DNA of 64,000 bases from RYN-122 sp963761655. Lineage in GTDB: Bacteria; Actinomycetota; Actinomycetes; Mycobacteriales; SCTD01. The notes under the pieces are model-generated. The model saw only the letters and a program-made list of their open reading frames with translations, made no database searches and was not told where the DNA came from. The stretch lies in contig CAVXHI010000011.1 of NCBI GenBank assembly GCA_963761655.1, positions 124,001 through 188,000 of the forward strand. The letters run 5' to 3'. Position numbers and translations under genes: made by a program. Below, piece after piece: positions 16,501-25,970 of this stretch. Position 1 is the stretch's first letter; every line of letters starts with the position of its first letter.

Positions 16501-17792
16501 GGACGCTCCTCGACCACCCGGGTGTAGGTGCCCGTGAACGGCCCGGGGGACGCGGCCTGACCGGGCCGCGGGTAGGCGTTCGACTTGTCCAGGGCGCCGA
16601 CGTTCGTCGTGTAGGGCAGCGAACGCAGGGACTGCTCGTTGGCGATCGAGAAGACCCGCAGGTAGTGGCCGTTCGCGTCCGACTGCCGCAGGTTGGCCGA
16701 GAAGTTGGAGAAGAAGGCCCCGAGATCGGCGCCGTAGGGCTGCAGGTACGCCAGCATCGGGTTGAGGTCGGCGAGGGCGACCCGGGCCGGCGGGACGAGC
16801 GCCCGTCCCTGCTGGGCGAAGCGCGGCGTGCGGGTCAGGGTGGCCGGGGCGTTGTCGAGCACCGACTGCAGGGCGGGCACCGAGGTCCGGAGCTCCTTCG
16901 CGGTCGCCGGGAGCTCGAGGAGTGCGGCGTCGAGCTGCGGCGCCGCACGCCGGAGGTCGGCGGCCACGGGACGCAGCGTCGTGGCCAGCTGCTGCAGCTG
17001 CCTCGTGGCCTTGGTGGCAGAGGTGGTGAGCGCAGGCAGGGCGCGCACCGAGGACTCGACGTCGGAGGACCGGGCGGCCATCACGCTCGACAGCGCCTGC
17101 GCGGACTCCACGAGGCGGGTCACGTCGCCCTGCCCGCCGTCGAGGGCGCTCAGCAGGACGGCGGTCTGGCGCGACAGGGCCGTGAGGTCGGCCGACTGCG
17201 CGGCGAGCGCATCGAGCGTGGTCGCGCCCTCCCTGCCGACGTCACCCGCACCGGCGAGCAGGGCGTCCAGGTCCTGACTCCGGCCCGCGGTGCTCTTGTC
17301 CATGGACTGGATCGTCTGCTGCAGGGCGGTGCGGGTCTTGGGGTCGAGCGAGCGCAGGACGTCGTCGAGCTGGACGGAGGTCTGCTCCGCGGCGACGGGG
17401 AGGCTGCCCCCGTCCTCGATGGCCTTGCCGGTCCCGTCGACGAGCTCGAGGTAGGACTCCTCGATGAGGGTCTTGCTGCGCAGGCGAAGCGTCGCCCCCT
17501 CGTGCAGGGGTGCGGTGTCGTCGTCGAGCTGCATCACGACACGAGCCTTGCCGTCGCGGGTCTCGAGCTCGCGGACCTTGCCGGCCCGGATGCCGGCGAC
17601 GCGGACATCGGAGTCGTAGGCCAGGTTCTGCACGTCCGAGACGGAGGCAGCGACCCGGTACCCGTCCGTCAGGGGCCCCAGCTGCCCGCCCATGCGGACC
17701 CACATGAACAGGAAGAACGCGAGACAGGCCAGCAGGAAGGCCAGGACCACGCCCAGGCGCACCTTCGGCAGGCTGGCGGCGGGGATCCTCAT
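16497..17792 (-). CDS. MlaD/Mce-family protein, sixth of six
   Basis: 431 residues. N-terminal TM helix (RLGVVLAFLLACLAFFLFMW), then one MlaD domain (residues about 40-115: YRVAASVSDVQNLAYDSDVR, VAGIRAGKVRELE, LIEESYLELVDGTG), then a long alpha-helical Mce tail of 100-residue needle type, ending with FFSNFSANLRQSDANGHYLRVF. Six different MlaD proteins assemble into a hetero-hexameric ring and tunnel carrying lipid or steroid across the envelope. Overlaps both neighbours by 4 bases. No lipobox. Confidence 0.92.
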   Translation of the reverse strand: MRIPAASLPKVRLGVVLAFLLACLAFFLFMWVRMGGQLGPLTDGYRVAASVSDVQNLAYDSDVRVAGIRAGKVRELETRDGKARVVMQLDDDTAPLHEGATLRLRSKTLIEESYLELVDGTGKAIEDGGSLPVAAEQTSVQLDDVLRSLDPKTRTALQQTIQSMDKSTAGRSQDLDALLAGAGDVGREGATTLDALAAQSADLTALSRQTAVLLSALDGGQGDVTRLVESAQALSSVMAARSSDVESSVRALPALTTSATKATRQLQQLATTLRPVAADLRRAAPQLDAALLELPATAKELRTSVPALQSVLDNAPATLTRTPRFAQQGRALVPPARVALADLNPMLAYLQPYGADLGAFFSNFSANLRQSDANGHYLRVFSIANEQSLRSLPYTTNVGALDKSNAYPRPGQAASPGPFTGTYTRVVEERP

Positions 17793-19048
17793 CGGGTCGT
17801 GCCCTTCTTCGCGGTCGTGCTGGGCAGGGCGACGGGGAGCGAGTTGTCGCTGAGCTCGAACAGGCCGCGCAGGATGCCGCCGTTGGCGTCCTCGAGGCTC
17901 ACGACGCTGGTCGTGTTGTAGACGAAGTCCTTGACGTCCGGCAGGTACTTGACGAGCTGCGCCGTCGAGACGTCAGCCCGGTTGGTCACCGCCTGCACGT
18001 CGTCGAGGATCGGGCGCAGGTCGGCGACCACGGGCTTGAGGTCGGCGACGAGAGGCCGGGCCTGCCGTGCTAGCGGGCCGGCGGCGTCCAGGGTCGTGTC
18101 CAGCCGTCCGACGGTCGATCGCAGTTGCACGAGCGCGGCGGGCAGCTCCTTCCCCGCGCCGCTGAGGGCGTCGAGGGCCGGGTCCAGCTCCTCGCTGAGG
18201 GCGCTGACCGAGCTCGTCGCGCGCTTGAGCTCTGCGGTGACGCCCGGCAGCTCGGCGAGTGAGGCGTCCAGCTGCGCGTCGCTGCGGTCCAGGACCGCCA
18301 GGGTGCTGCGCGAGTCACGCACCAGAGCGGCCAGGCGGGCGTCGTCGCTCCCGGCCACCTTCGCGATGTCGCTGAGCGAGGTCACGAGCTTGCGGATGTT
18401 CTCCCTGCGCTTCGTCAGCTCGACGACGACGGGCTGCAGGGACGTCAGAGTGCCGTCGGCTGCCTCGACGCCCGGGGGCAGGGCGACGGCGGCGTGCGCC
18501 AGGGCGACGTCGGCCTCCGCGAGCAGGCTGCCGACCGCGGTGCGCGACTGCTCGTCGAGGTGCTGGAGCACCTCGTCGACCTGCTCGGGGTCCTCGGTCT
18601 GGGCGTCCGGGATGACGCCGCCCTGGCGCAGCGGCTTGCCAGGAGCGCCGCCGGCTGCGACCTCGACGTACATCTCGTTGAGCGGGCTCTTCGGGCGCAG
18701 GACGAGGCGGGCGTTGTCGTAGACCTCGCTGCCCTTGTCCGGGTCGATGCTGAAGGTCAGCCGCGCCTTCCCGGACTTCGTCACGGTGGCCTTCGTGATG
18801 TCACCGACGGTGACGCCCGCCATGCGGACCTCCTGGCCGTTGCCCGGGCTGATGCCCGGCGCCTCGGTGAAGTCGGCAGCGAAGGTGAAGGTGTCGTTCC
18901 ACGGGAGGGCGAGCCGCTGCTGGCTCAGGATGTACCCGCCGCTCGCGAGCCCGAGGACGGCGAGCCCGGCGAGGACGGCGGTGTCCCGGCGCAGACCCGG
19001 GGTGCGGCGGATGCCCTCCATGAGGGTCTTGACGCGGCTGCTGCTCAC
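17789..19048 (-). CDS. MlaD/Mce-family protein, fifth of six
   Basis: 419 residues: TM helix (AVLAGLAVLGLASGGYILSQ), MlaD domain (FAADFTEAPGISPGNGQEVR, MAGVTVGDITKATV, SPLNEMYVEVAAGG) and a helical Mce tail. In mycobacterial operons the equivalent fifth position is often a lipoprotein (MceE/Lpr type), but no lipobox Cys is present here, so it is membrane-anchored like the others. Overlaps neighbours by 4 bases. Confidence 0.92.
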   Translation of the reverse strand: MSSSRVKTLMEGIRRTPGLRRDTAVLAGLAVLGLASGGYILSQQRLALPWNDTFTFAADFTEAPGISPGNGQEVRMAGVTVGDITKATVTKSGKARLTFSIDPDKGSEVYDNARLVLRPKSPLNEMYVEVAAGGAPGKPLRQGGVIPDAQTEDPEQVDEVLQHLDEQSRTAVGSLLAEADVALAHAAVALPPGVEAADGTLTSLQPVVVELTKRRENIRKLVTSLSDIAKVAGSDDARLAALVRDSRSTLAVLDRSDAQLDASLAELPGVTAELKRATSSVSALSEELDPALDALSGAGKELPAALVQLRSTVGRLDTTLDAAGPLARQARPLVADLKPVVADLRPILDDVQAVTNRADVSTAQLVKYLPDVKDFVYNTTSVVSLEDANGGILRGLFELSDNSLPVALPSTTAKKGTTR

Positions 19049-20328
19049 GGCGTGGTCCTTCCGAGGCCGAGGAGGTCGCGGAACAGGGCGTCGACGGGCA
19101 GCGGCGGGACGCCGCCGACGCTCTGGAGACCCGGACCGGGCTGGAACGCGATGGTGGCGCCGTTGGCGTCCGTCATCTTCGCCGTCGACCCGAGGCCGGC
19201 GAGCATGTAGCCGAGCTCCTGGTAGAGCGGCGTCTTGCCTCGGTACGGGCTGAGGACCGCGCTCAGCACCGGTCCGCGCAGGCGGTCGATCGTCGGGCCG
19301 CGGACGTCGTCGGTGATCTGGTCCGCCTGCTCGACGACAGGGACGCTGTCGATCAGGAGTGGCCGGAGGTCGCGGGCCAGCAGGCGCACGTCGGCGACGA
19401 CCGGCCGGGCCTCGGCGAGGACGGGACGGGCGGCGGTGAGCAGCCGCGCGCCCTCCGTCATGGTGTCCCGCAGCCGCGGTGCGGTCTGCTGCACCTTGGT
19501 GAGCGTGCTGTCGAGCCGGACGAGCGCGGCGCGGGTGGTGTCCAGCGTGCTCGGTGCCTCGGCGATGGTGCGGGCGAGCGCGTCCCGCTGCGCGGACAGG
19601 ACGCCGGTCGCACCCGAGCCGGCCCGGAGCATGCCGTCCAGCTGCCCCTGCTCCTGCGCGAGGGCGCGGGCGGTCGTCTCGAGCCCCGTGACGAGGTCGG
19701 ACAGGTCGTCCGTCGGCTCCGTCCCACGCAGTGCCTGCAGCACCTCTCCCGCCGGCATCAGCGTCTCAGGCGCGCCGCTGGCGAGCTCCTTGACGGCCGC
19801 TGCCCCACGAGGAGTGGTCGCTCCGTCGAGCTGGCTGATCGCGGTCTGGATCCCCTTGCGCTGCTCCGGTCCCACCTGCTCGAGCACGCGGTCGAGCTCG
19901 ACAGGAACGGTGGTGCGCTCGACCGGGATGAGGCTGCCCGCGGGGCGGCCGGGGTCGCCGCCGGGGCTGAGGGCGACGTAGTAGTTGCCGCCGAGGAGCG
20001 TGGTGGGCCGGATGGCGGCGCTCGGGCTGGTCCCGAGCTTGCCGAGGGCGCCGTCGCGCAGCTTGACCGTGACGCGGGCGTTCTCGCCCGCCTTCTCGAC
20101 CTTCGTGACCACGCCCACCGGGACACCGGCGACCTTCACGCGGCTCTGGTTGACCCGGAGCCGGTAGTCCCGCTCGGCCATCACGGTCATCGTGTCGCCG
20201 GAGGACAGCTTGACCGCGAGGGCGGACTTGCTGAACAGCAGGACTCCCGCGAGCACCGCGAGCGACAGCAGGAGCGTTCCGAGCTGCAGCGCGCTCAGGC
20301 GCGGCAGCCTGGCCTTGAGTGCTGTCAT
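19045..20328 (-). CDS. MlaD/Mce-family protein, fourth of six
   Basis: 427 residues: TM helix (LGTLLLSLAVLAGVLLFSKS), MlaD domain (MTVMAERDYRLRVNQSRVK, VAGVPVGVVTKVEKAG, TTLLGGNYYVALSPGGD), helical tail with repeated Arg-Pro-Val motifs (LTAARPVLAEARPVVADV) common to Mce needles. 4-base overlaps on both sides. Confidence 0.92.
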   Translation of the reverse strand: MTALKARLPRLSALQLGTLLLSLAVLAGVLLFSKSALAVKLSSGDTMTVMAERDYRLRVNQSRVKVAGVPVGVVTKVEKAGENARVTVKLRDGALGKLGTSPSAAIRPTTLLGGNYYVALSPGGDPGRPAGSLIPVERTTVPVELDRVLEQVGPEQRKGIQTAISQLDGATTPRGAAAVKELASGAPETLMPAGEVLQALRGTEPTDDLSDLVTGLETTARALAQEQGQLDGMLRAGSGATGVLSAQRDALARTIAEAPSTLDTTRAALVRLDSTLTKVQQTAPRLRDTMTEGARLLTAARPVLAEARPVVADVRLLARDLRPLLIDSVPVVEQADQITDDVRGPTIDRLRGPVLSAVLSPYRGKTPLYQELGYMLAGLGSTAKMTDANGATIAFQPGPGLQSVGGVPPLPVDALFRDLLGLGRTTP

Positions 20329-21584
20329 CGTCCCTGTCCTGACGTCGTCTGCTTCTGCGCCTCGCCGGGGGCGGGGTAGGGGTTGCGGGCGGTGATCGTG
20401 TCGGGCAGCGTGCCGAGCGGTCCGAAGCCGGAGATCGACTCGCTGTTGGCGAGGATGTTCAGTCGGAGCCAGTGGCCGTTCTTGTCACCGGCGGCCAGGG
20501 CGTTGGTGGCGTACTTGAACCACAGCGACACCTCCGGGCTGTACGGCGAGAGGACGTCCAGCGGCGTCGCGGCGAGCGTTACCGCACGTCGCACCTTGGG
20601 GGCGAGGGGGCGCACGTCGGTGACGAGGGACGTCAGCGCGTCGACCGCCGGGCTCGCCTGGTCGGCCACGCCGGGCACGTCCTCGAGCGGGTCCACGAGG
20701 TCGCGCAGGGTGGCGCGCACGTCGGACGTGCTCGCGCCGAGGGCGGCGCCGCCGTCGCGCAGGCCGCCGGCAGTGGCCTTCAGGTCGTCCAGCGGCTGCC
20801 TGAGACTGACCAGGGCCCGCCGCGACTCCTCCAGCGTCGTCGGGAGCTCGCGGATCGTCGCCTTGACGGGTGCCCCGCGGTCCACGGCCAGGGCCCCGGT
20901 GTTGCGGTCGAGCTCCTGGACGAGGGCGGCGAGCTGCTGGTCCTTGCCGTCGAGGCGCGCGGACAGCGTCCGTGCCGTCTTGAGCAGGGTGTCCAGGTCC
21001 GCTTCCGGTGCGCTCAGGGCGCGGCTGACGCGCGCGCCGTCCTCGAGCAGGTCGGGACTGGCGGCGAGGACGTCGTTCAGGTCCTCGGAGTGCCGCGCCA
21101 ACCCACCGCCGGTGGTCCGCAGCGTCTGCGCGGCCGCCGTGCGGGTCGGCTGGTCGAGCACGTCGAGGAGCGCGTCGAGGTCGGTGGCGTTGCCGGCGGG
21201 GCCCGGCTCGAGGACGGCCCCCTTCGGCAGCACGCCGGCGGCCGGCGTGCCCGGGTCCAGCTGGACGAGCTTCTGCCCCAGCGCGCTGCGGGCGTCGACG
21301 TAGGCGGTCGCGTCGCGGTAGACGGCGCGCTTCCCGTCGAGCTGCAGGAGCAGGTGGGACTTCCCGTCCTTGCCGAAGATGTCGCGCACCTGACCGACAC
21401 GGACTCCGTTGACGCGGACGTCGTTGCCGGCTCGCAGCGCCGGGCCGATGTCGTCGAAGGCGACGTCGACCGTCGTGTAGGTCTTGCCGACCAGGCCCCT
21501 GCTTGACGTGAAGGCGATGCCCAGGCTGAGCGCGAACGCGGCGAGGACGGAGGTCCCGGCGACGGTCGCCTTGTTGAGGCTCAT
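20325..21584 (-). CDS. MlaD/Mce-family protein, third of six
   Basis: 419 residues: TM helix (VAGTSVLAAFALSLGIAFTS), MlaD domain (TTVDVAFDDIGPALRAGNDV, VNGVRVGQVRDIFG, ALGQKLVQLDPGTPAAG), helical tail. The C-terminus (WFKYATNALAAGDKNGHWLR) repeats a motif seen in the sixth protein (SDANGHYLR), probably the tip of the needle. Overlaps neighbours by 4 bases. Confidence 0.92.
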   Translation of the reverse strand: MSLNKATVAGTSVLAAFALSLGIAFTSSRGLVGKTYTTVDVAFDDIGPALRAGNDVRVNGVRVGQVRDIFGKDGKSHLLLQLDGKRAVYRDATAYVDARSALGQKLVQLDPGTPAAGVLPKGAVLEPGPAGNATDLDALLDVLDQPTRTAAAQTLRTTGGGLARHSEDLNDVLAASPDLLEDGARVSRALSAPEADLDTLLKTARTLSARLDGKDQQLAALVQELDRNTGALAVDRGAPVKATIRELPTTLEESRRALVSLRQPLDDLKATAGGLRDGGAALGASTSDVRATLRDLVDPLEDVPGVADQASPAVDALTSLVTDVRPLAPKVRRAVTLAATPLDVLSPYSPEVSLWFKYATNALAAGDKNGHWLRLNILANSESISGFGPLGTLPDTITARNPYPAPGEAQKQTTSGQGR

Positions 21585-22957
21585 CGACGTCCTCCCAGCA
21601 GGGTGCCGAGCAGGTTGCGCTCCTGCTCGACGGTCAGGCCCGTCGCGCTCTCAGGGTCGAGCAGGGGGAGCTTGGGCAGCTTCGGGAGAGCCGCAGCGGC
21701 GGGTGCCTTCGCGGAGGAGCCGGGCAGGTCCTTGGTGATGCCCTTGACCGGTGTGTCGACCGGGACCGGCCCCATCAGGGTCTCCTCGCTGACGATCGCG
21801 TGGGCGCGGAAGTAGTGGCTCAGGCCGTCCTCGCCGTTGGTGGTCAGCGCCCAGTTGCGGATGAAGTCCAGCAGGTTGGAGAGCTTCTGGTCGTCACCGA
21901 TGAGGCCGAGGACCACGGGGCGGGCGTCGTCGGCGGCGGACTTCGCCTTGGGCGCCGCGGCAGCCAGGTCGGCCGCGACGGGTCGGGCCTGCGTGATCAG
22001 CTGCTGCGCCTTCTGCAGCACGGGCTGGAGCCGCGCCAGCGCGGGGTCCGCTGCCTTGCCGAGCTCGCTCAGCTCAGTGCTGATCTGGCGGATGTCGGTG
22101 GTGACGGGCCGGACGTCCTGCAGGAGCGGCGTCGCCTGGTCGGCCGTCCCGGACAGGCTCGCCAGGCGTGCCCGCGCTTCGCGCAGCGTGGCCGGCAGCG
22201 CCTGCAGCGACTGCTCGAGGGCCTTCTGCTCGGCGGCCGTCGCGCCGAGCAGCTGACCGGCGTTGTCGACGAGCCCGTCGAGGCGCTGGCCGCGCTCGGT
22301 GTCGAGGGCAGCGGTGACCGGGGTGACGGCGTCGACCAGCTGGTTGAGCGTCCCGTTCTGCTGCTGGAGGATGGAGACGAGCTTGTCCGTGTCCTTGAGC
22401 GCTCCCGGCAGCATCGTCAGCGCCTTGTCGGCTGCTGCGCCGTTGCCCCGCACGCCGAGGCCGAGCGTCGTCAGGGTCGCCGCGAGGGCCTCGCCGGTGG
22501 GCTTGTCCACGACGTCGAGGACCTCGTCGAGGTCCGCGAGCCGGCCGGTCTGCGTCGTGGGCAGCTCGGAGCCGTCCTCCAGAAGAGGGGCGGCGTCGCT
22601 CCCCGGGTCGAGGTCGACGTAGCGCTCGCCCAGCAGGCTCACCGGCTTGATGATCGCCTTGGCGTCACGGTGCACCGGCAGGAACTCGGGCGCGATGCTG
22701 AACCGCATCACGGCCTTGCCTCCCACGAGGTCGATCCTGTCGACCTTGCCCGCGGTCACGCCGCCGACCTTGACCTCGTTGCCGGGGATCAGGGCGCTGG
22801 CATCGGAGAAGACGGCGGTCAGGCTGAGCGCCTCGTCGTGCTGGACGTTCTTGGCGGAGGCGCCGACGCTCAGGGCGAGCACCGCTACCGCGGCGACGCC
22901 GAGCACCGGGGCCTGCCTCCGGTCTGCCGGCAGCAGCCGGCTGAGAGGTCGCTTCAT
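21581..22957 (-). CDS. MlaD/Mce-family protein, second of six
   Basis: 458 residues: TM helix (APVLGVAAVAVLALSVGASA), MlaD domain (LTAVFSDASALIPGNEVKVG, GVTAGKVDRIDLVGG, SLLGERYVDLDPGSD), long helical tail and a Pro/Ala-rich C-terminus ending LLGTLLGGRR. 4-base overlaps with both neighbours show strict operon packing. Confidence 0.92.
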   Translation of the reverse strand: MKRPLSRLLPADRRQAPVLGVAAVAVLALSVGASAKNVQHDEALSLTAVFSDASALIPGNEVKVGGVTAGKVDRIDLVGGKAVMRFSIAPEFLPVHRDAKAIIKPVSLLGERYVDLDPGSDAAPLLEDGSELPTTQTGRLADLDEVLDVVDKPTGEALAATLTTLGLGVRGNGAAADKALTMLPGALKDTDKLVSILQQQNGTLNQLVDAVTPVTAALDTERGQRLDGLVDNAGQLLGATAAEQKALEQSLQALPATLREARARLASLSGTADQATPLLQDVRPVTTDIRQISTELSELGKAADPALARLQPVLQKAQQLITQARPVAADLAAAAPKAKSAADDARPVVLGLIGDDQKLSNLLDFIRNWALTTNGEDGLSHYFRAHAIVSEETLMGPVPVDTPVKGITKDLPGSSAKAPAAAALPKLPKLPLLDPESATGLTVEQERNLLGTLLGGRR

Positions 22958-24228
22958 CGGATCGGGGTCCCGTTCGCGTCGGTCCAGGGCTGACCCTCGA
23001 GCTCACCGGGCTGGCGCTGAGGGTTGGTCTTCACGAGGCCGAGGTCGCCGAGGGCAGGCCCCGCGATGCCGGGTGACTCGTTCAGGCTGCTGGCACCGGC
23101 CTGCACGTAGATGCGCGTGTAGTTGCCGTACACGTCGTAGTTCGCGGTCGACGAGCCCCAGTTGGCGAGCCACCCGGCGGCTTCCGGTGTGTACGGCCGC
23201 AGGAAGTCGAGCGCGGGCAGGCCGCCCTTGGTCACCTGCGTGAGGCCCGGCAGCACGGCGTTCGCGCCGTCGAGCAGGCCCGGGGTGCTCTTGAGGACCG
23301 TCGACAGCTGGGTCAGGGCGGGGCGCAGGTCCTGCAGGGCCGGCCGGAGGTCCTGCAGCAGGGGCCGGAGGTCGGCGGACACGGCCGGCAGCTGAGCGGC
23401 GAGCGGCGCCGCGTCCTTGAGCAGCGGGTCCGCCGCGGCGACGGTGGCCGGGACGCGGTCGAGCGTCTTCGTGGCCTGGGTCAGCGTCCCCGGCAGCGCC
23501 TGCAGGGTGTCGTCCAGGCTCGAGCGCTCCTGCGCGGTCCGCTGCGACAGGGCTGTGAGGTCGGCCACCACGTCGCGGACGTCCTGGCGCCGCGCCGTCG
23601 TGACGTCGGTGACCTGTCGCAGCCGGGTGACGAGGCTCTTGAGGGCCGTACCGTCACGGCCGACGGAAGCAGCGATGTCGCCGAGCGCCTGCACAACGGG
23701 GGCGGCGGTCTTCAGCGTGCCGTTGACGTCGTCCTCGCTCCCACCGAGCGTCGCGGCGAGGTTCTGGCTGAGGCCCTGCAGCTTCGCCCTCGTCGGCGCG
23801 TCGAGAGCCGCGAGCAGCTGGTCGAGCTCGACCCGCTGCCCCGTGCCCTCGACGCGACCGCGAGAGGGGAGGTCCGGGTTGGTCGCGGGGCCGGGCAGGA
23901 TCACGAGGGTCCGCTCGCCGAGCAGCGCCTTCCACTCGATGCGGGCCTTGGTGCCGGTCGGGAGCGGGGCGTACTCGTCCGTGATGCTGACGGTGACGAG
24001 GGCCTGGCCGTCACGCACCTCGAGGTCCTTGACGCGTCCGGCGTCGGCGCCGTCGACCTCGACCTTGCCGCCCTTGACCAGGTTGGGCGCCGACGGCATG
24101 ACGACCGTCAACTCGTAGTCGTCCCCGCCCGGCAGCCCGCCCGCCGCGGCCTGGCCGGCCACGAGCAGGACGGCGATCCCCGCGGCGCCCACGACGACCG
24201 GGCCCCGGCGCCCCTTGAGCAACGCCAT
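22954..24228 (-). CDS. MlaD/Mce-family protein, first of six
   Basis: 424 residues from ATG 24228, two bases left of the ATPase stop (TGAGATG). TM helix (GPVVVGAAGIAVLLVAGQAA), MlaD domain (LTVVMPSAPNLVKGGKVEVD, GADAGRVKDLEV, ALLGERTLVILPGPATN), helical Mce tail. The reading frame is intact, in contrast to the three genes just upstream. It is the first MlaD gene, corresponding in order to mceA. Confidence 0.9.
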   Translation of the reverse strand: MALLKGRRGPVVVGAAGIAVLLVAGQAAAGGLPGGDDYELTVVMPSAPNLVKGGKVEVDGADAGRVKDLEVRDGQALVTVSITDEYAPLPTGTKARIEWKALLGERTLVILPGPATNPDLPSRGRVEGTGQRVELDQLLAALDAPTRAKLQGLSQNLAATLGGSEDDVNGTLKTAAPVVQALGDIAASVGRDGTALKSLVTRLRQVTDVTTARRQDVRDVVADLTALSQRTAQERSSLDDTLQALPGTLTQATKTLDRVPATVAAADPLLKDAAPLAAQLPAVSADLRPLLQDLRPALQDLRPALTQLSTVLKSTPGLLDGANAVLPGLTQVTKGGLPALDFLRPYTPEAAGWLANWGSSTANYDVYGNYTRIYVQAGASSLNESPGIAGPALGDLGLVKTNPQRQPGELEGQPWTDANGTPIR

Positions 24229-24229
24229 C

Positions 24230-25016
24230 TCAGTCCATCCCCAGCGGGCCGGCGGACGTCGCCGGCGAGGAACTGCCGCACGAAGGGGTCCTCGGAGTCG
24301 AAGGCCTCCTCGCGTCGGGCCGTAGTGGACGAGCTTGCCCTGCCAGATCAGGCCGACGTAGTCGCTGACCTTGCGCGTCGGTCGGGATGTTGTGGGTGAC
24401 GAGCAGGTAGGTGCCCGCCGTGCTCGGCGTGCATGTCGAGGATGAGGTCGTTCAGCAGGCTGGTGCGCACCGGGTCCAGGCCGGAGTCGGGCTCGTCGAA
24501 GAGCACGATCGTCGGGGTTGAGCACCAGCGCCCGGGCGAAGCCGGCGCGCTTGCGCATGCCGCCGGAGACCTCGTTCGGCGAACTTGCGCCGCTGCTGCC
24601 TCGAGGCCGACCTCGGCCATGCGGCTGCATGACGAGCTCCCGATCTCGTCCTCGGGCATGTCGGTGTGCTTGCGCAGCGGGAAGGCGACGTTGTCGTAGA
24701 TGTTCATCGAGCCGAACAGCGCACCGTCCTGGAACAGCACACCGAAGCGCTTGCGCAGCTCGTAGCGCTCCTTCTCCGTGATCTCGCAGATGTCCTGGCC
24801 GAAGACGCGGACCTCGCCCTGGTCCGGCTCGAGCAGACCGACCAGGTGCTTGAGCAGCACGCTCTTGCCGGTGCCCGACGGGCCGAGGACGGTGGTGATG
24901 GCGTCGTCGACGAAGGCGATGGTCAGGCCGCTGCAGGACCTTGAAGCCGCCGAACGCCTTGTGCACGTCGTCGCACCTGGACGGCGACCGTTGGTCTCGG
25001 GGGGAGCGATGCTCAC
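24230..25016 (-). pseudogene. Mkl/MceG-type ABC ATPase, multiply frameshifted
   Basis: ATPase powering Mce import. All family motifs are present but spread over three frames: VHKAFGGFKVL, Walker A VLGPSGTGKSVLLKHLVG, Q-loop VLFQDGALFGSMN, signature NEVSGGMRKRAGFARALVL, Walker B TIVLFDEPDSGLDPV, and the Mkl-type end near GPLGMD before the stop at 24230. About ten single-base insertions or deletions must be undone to read it through (approximately 24258, 24318, 24380, 24416, 24513, 24582, 24590, 24627, 24635, 24932, 24974). Start GTG at 25016. No substitution-level decay is seen between the indels, so sequence error is as likely as real inactivation. The gene sits between yrbEB and the first mlaD, an unusual place for this ATPase. 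Confidence 0.8.
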
Positions 25017-25090
25017 GGGTGCTCCACGGTCTCGGGCACAGCGAGCCAGGGGGTCGGTCAGGCGGTGGTCAGCGGCGGAGCTCGCGCAGC

Positions 25091-25970
25091 CTAGTTGGCG
25101 ATGGGTGCGTTCGGGCTCAGGCCCCAGAACAGCTGCGTTCCGAGGACGCCGATCACGTGGATCAGCACCATGTTGACCATCATCGAGTTCGCGGTGTCTT
25201 GCCGACGCCGACCGGTCCGCCGCGTGGCGTTGTAGCCGTAGTAGCAGCCGACGAAGACGATCGACGGTGCCCATGACCATCATCTTCGATCGAGGCTGAA
25301 GATCAGGTCGAGCGGGTTCTGGTACAGCCAGAAGATGAAGTCGTAGCCGCCCGGCGACACCTCGCCGAACTGCACGACGACCACGAGGTACTCGGCGATG
25401 TACATGACGCCGAGACCGACGATGTAGAGGAACGGCATCGCCATCCAGCGCGGCGACGAGGCGGGTGGCCACGAGGTAGGTCTTCGAGTCCGACGCCCAT
25501 GACCTCCATGGCGTCGATCTCGTCGCTGATGCGCATCGAGCCGAGCTCGGCGACCAGGCCGCAGCCGACCTTGGCAGCGAGGATGTAGCCCCACATGTAC
25601 GGCGCCATCTCGCGGATCGCGCACCAGGCGGTGAAGATGCCGGAGTAGAGCGGCGCGCCGATCTGCTTGAGGGTGTAGTTGCCCTCGATGCCGCACTGCG
25701 CTCCGATGACGAACTGCATGAGCCAGATGATCAGGCCGCTGGACAGGATCAGGACGGCGGCCTGGCGCACGACCTCGCTCGGGTAGGCGCGCAGGTCCGG
25801 CACCCGCCGGCCGACTGGAGAGGCCGAAGCGCGTGATGTCGGCCGTCACCTCGGCGAGGTGCTTGATCTGGCTGCCGAGGACGCGGCGGCGTCAGCTCGA
25901 CGTCGGGGACGCTTTGGGGCGCTCGGCTCGCGGGCTTGGCGGAGCGGCGGGTCTCGTCGAGGAGCGTCAC
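25091..25970 (-). pseudogene. YrbE/MlaE-family permease B, frameshifted
   Basis: Integral membrane permease of the Mce importer. Recognisable blocks lie in different frames: RAYPSEVVRQAAVLILSSG, CGIEGNYTLKQIGAPLYSG, the MlaE hallmark ELGSMRISDEIDAMEVMGV, LYIVGLGVMYIAEYLVVV, then a short C-terminal part ending SPNAPIAN before TAG at 25091. At least four or five one-base indels separate them (near 25205, 25270-25290, 25450, 25490, 25815, 25885). GTG 25970 overlaps the yrbEA stop by 4 bases, showing the original operon layout is intact. Confidence 0.78.
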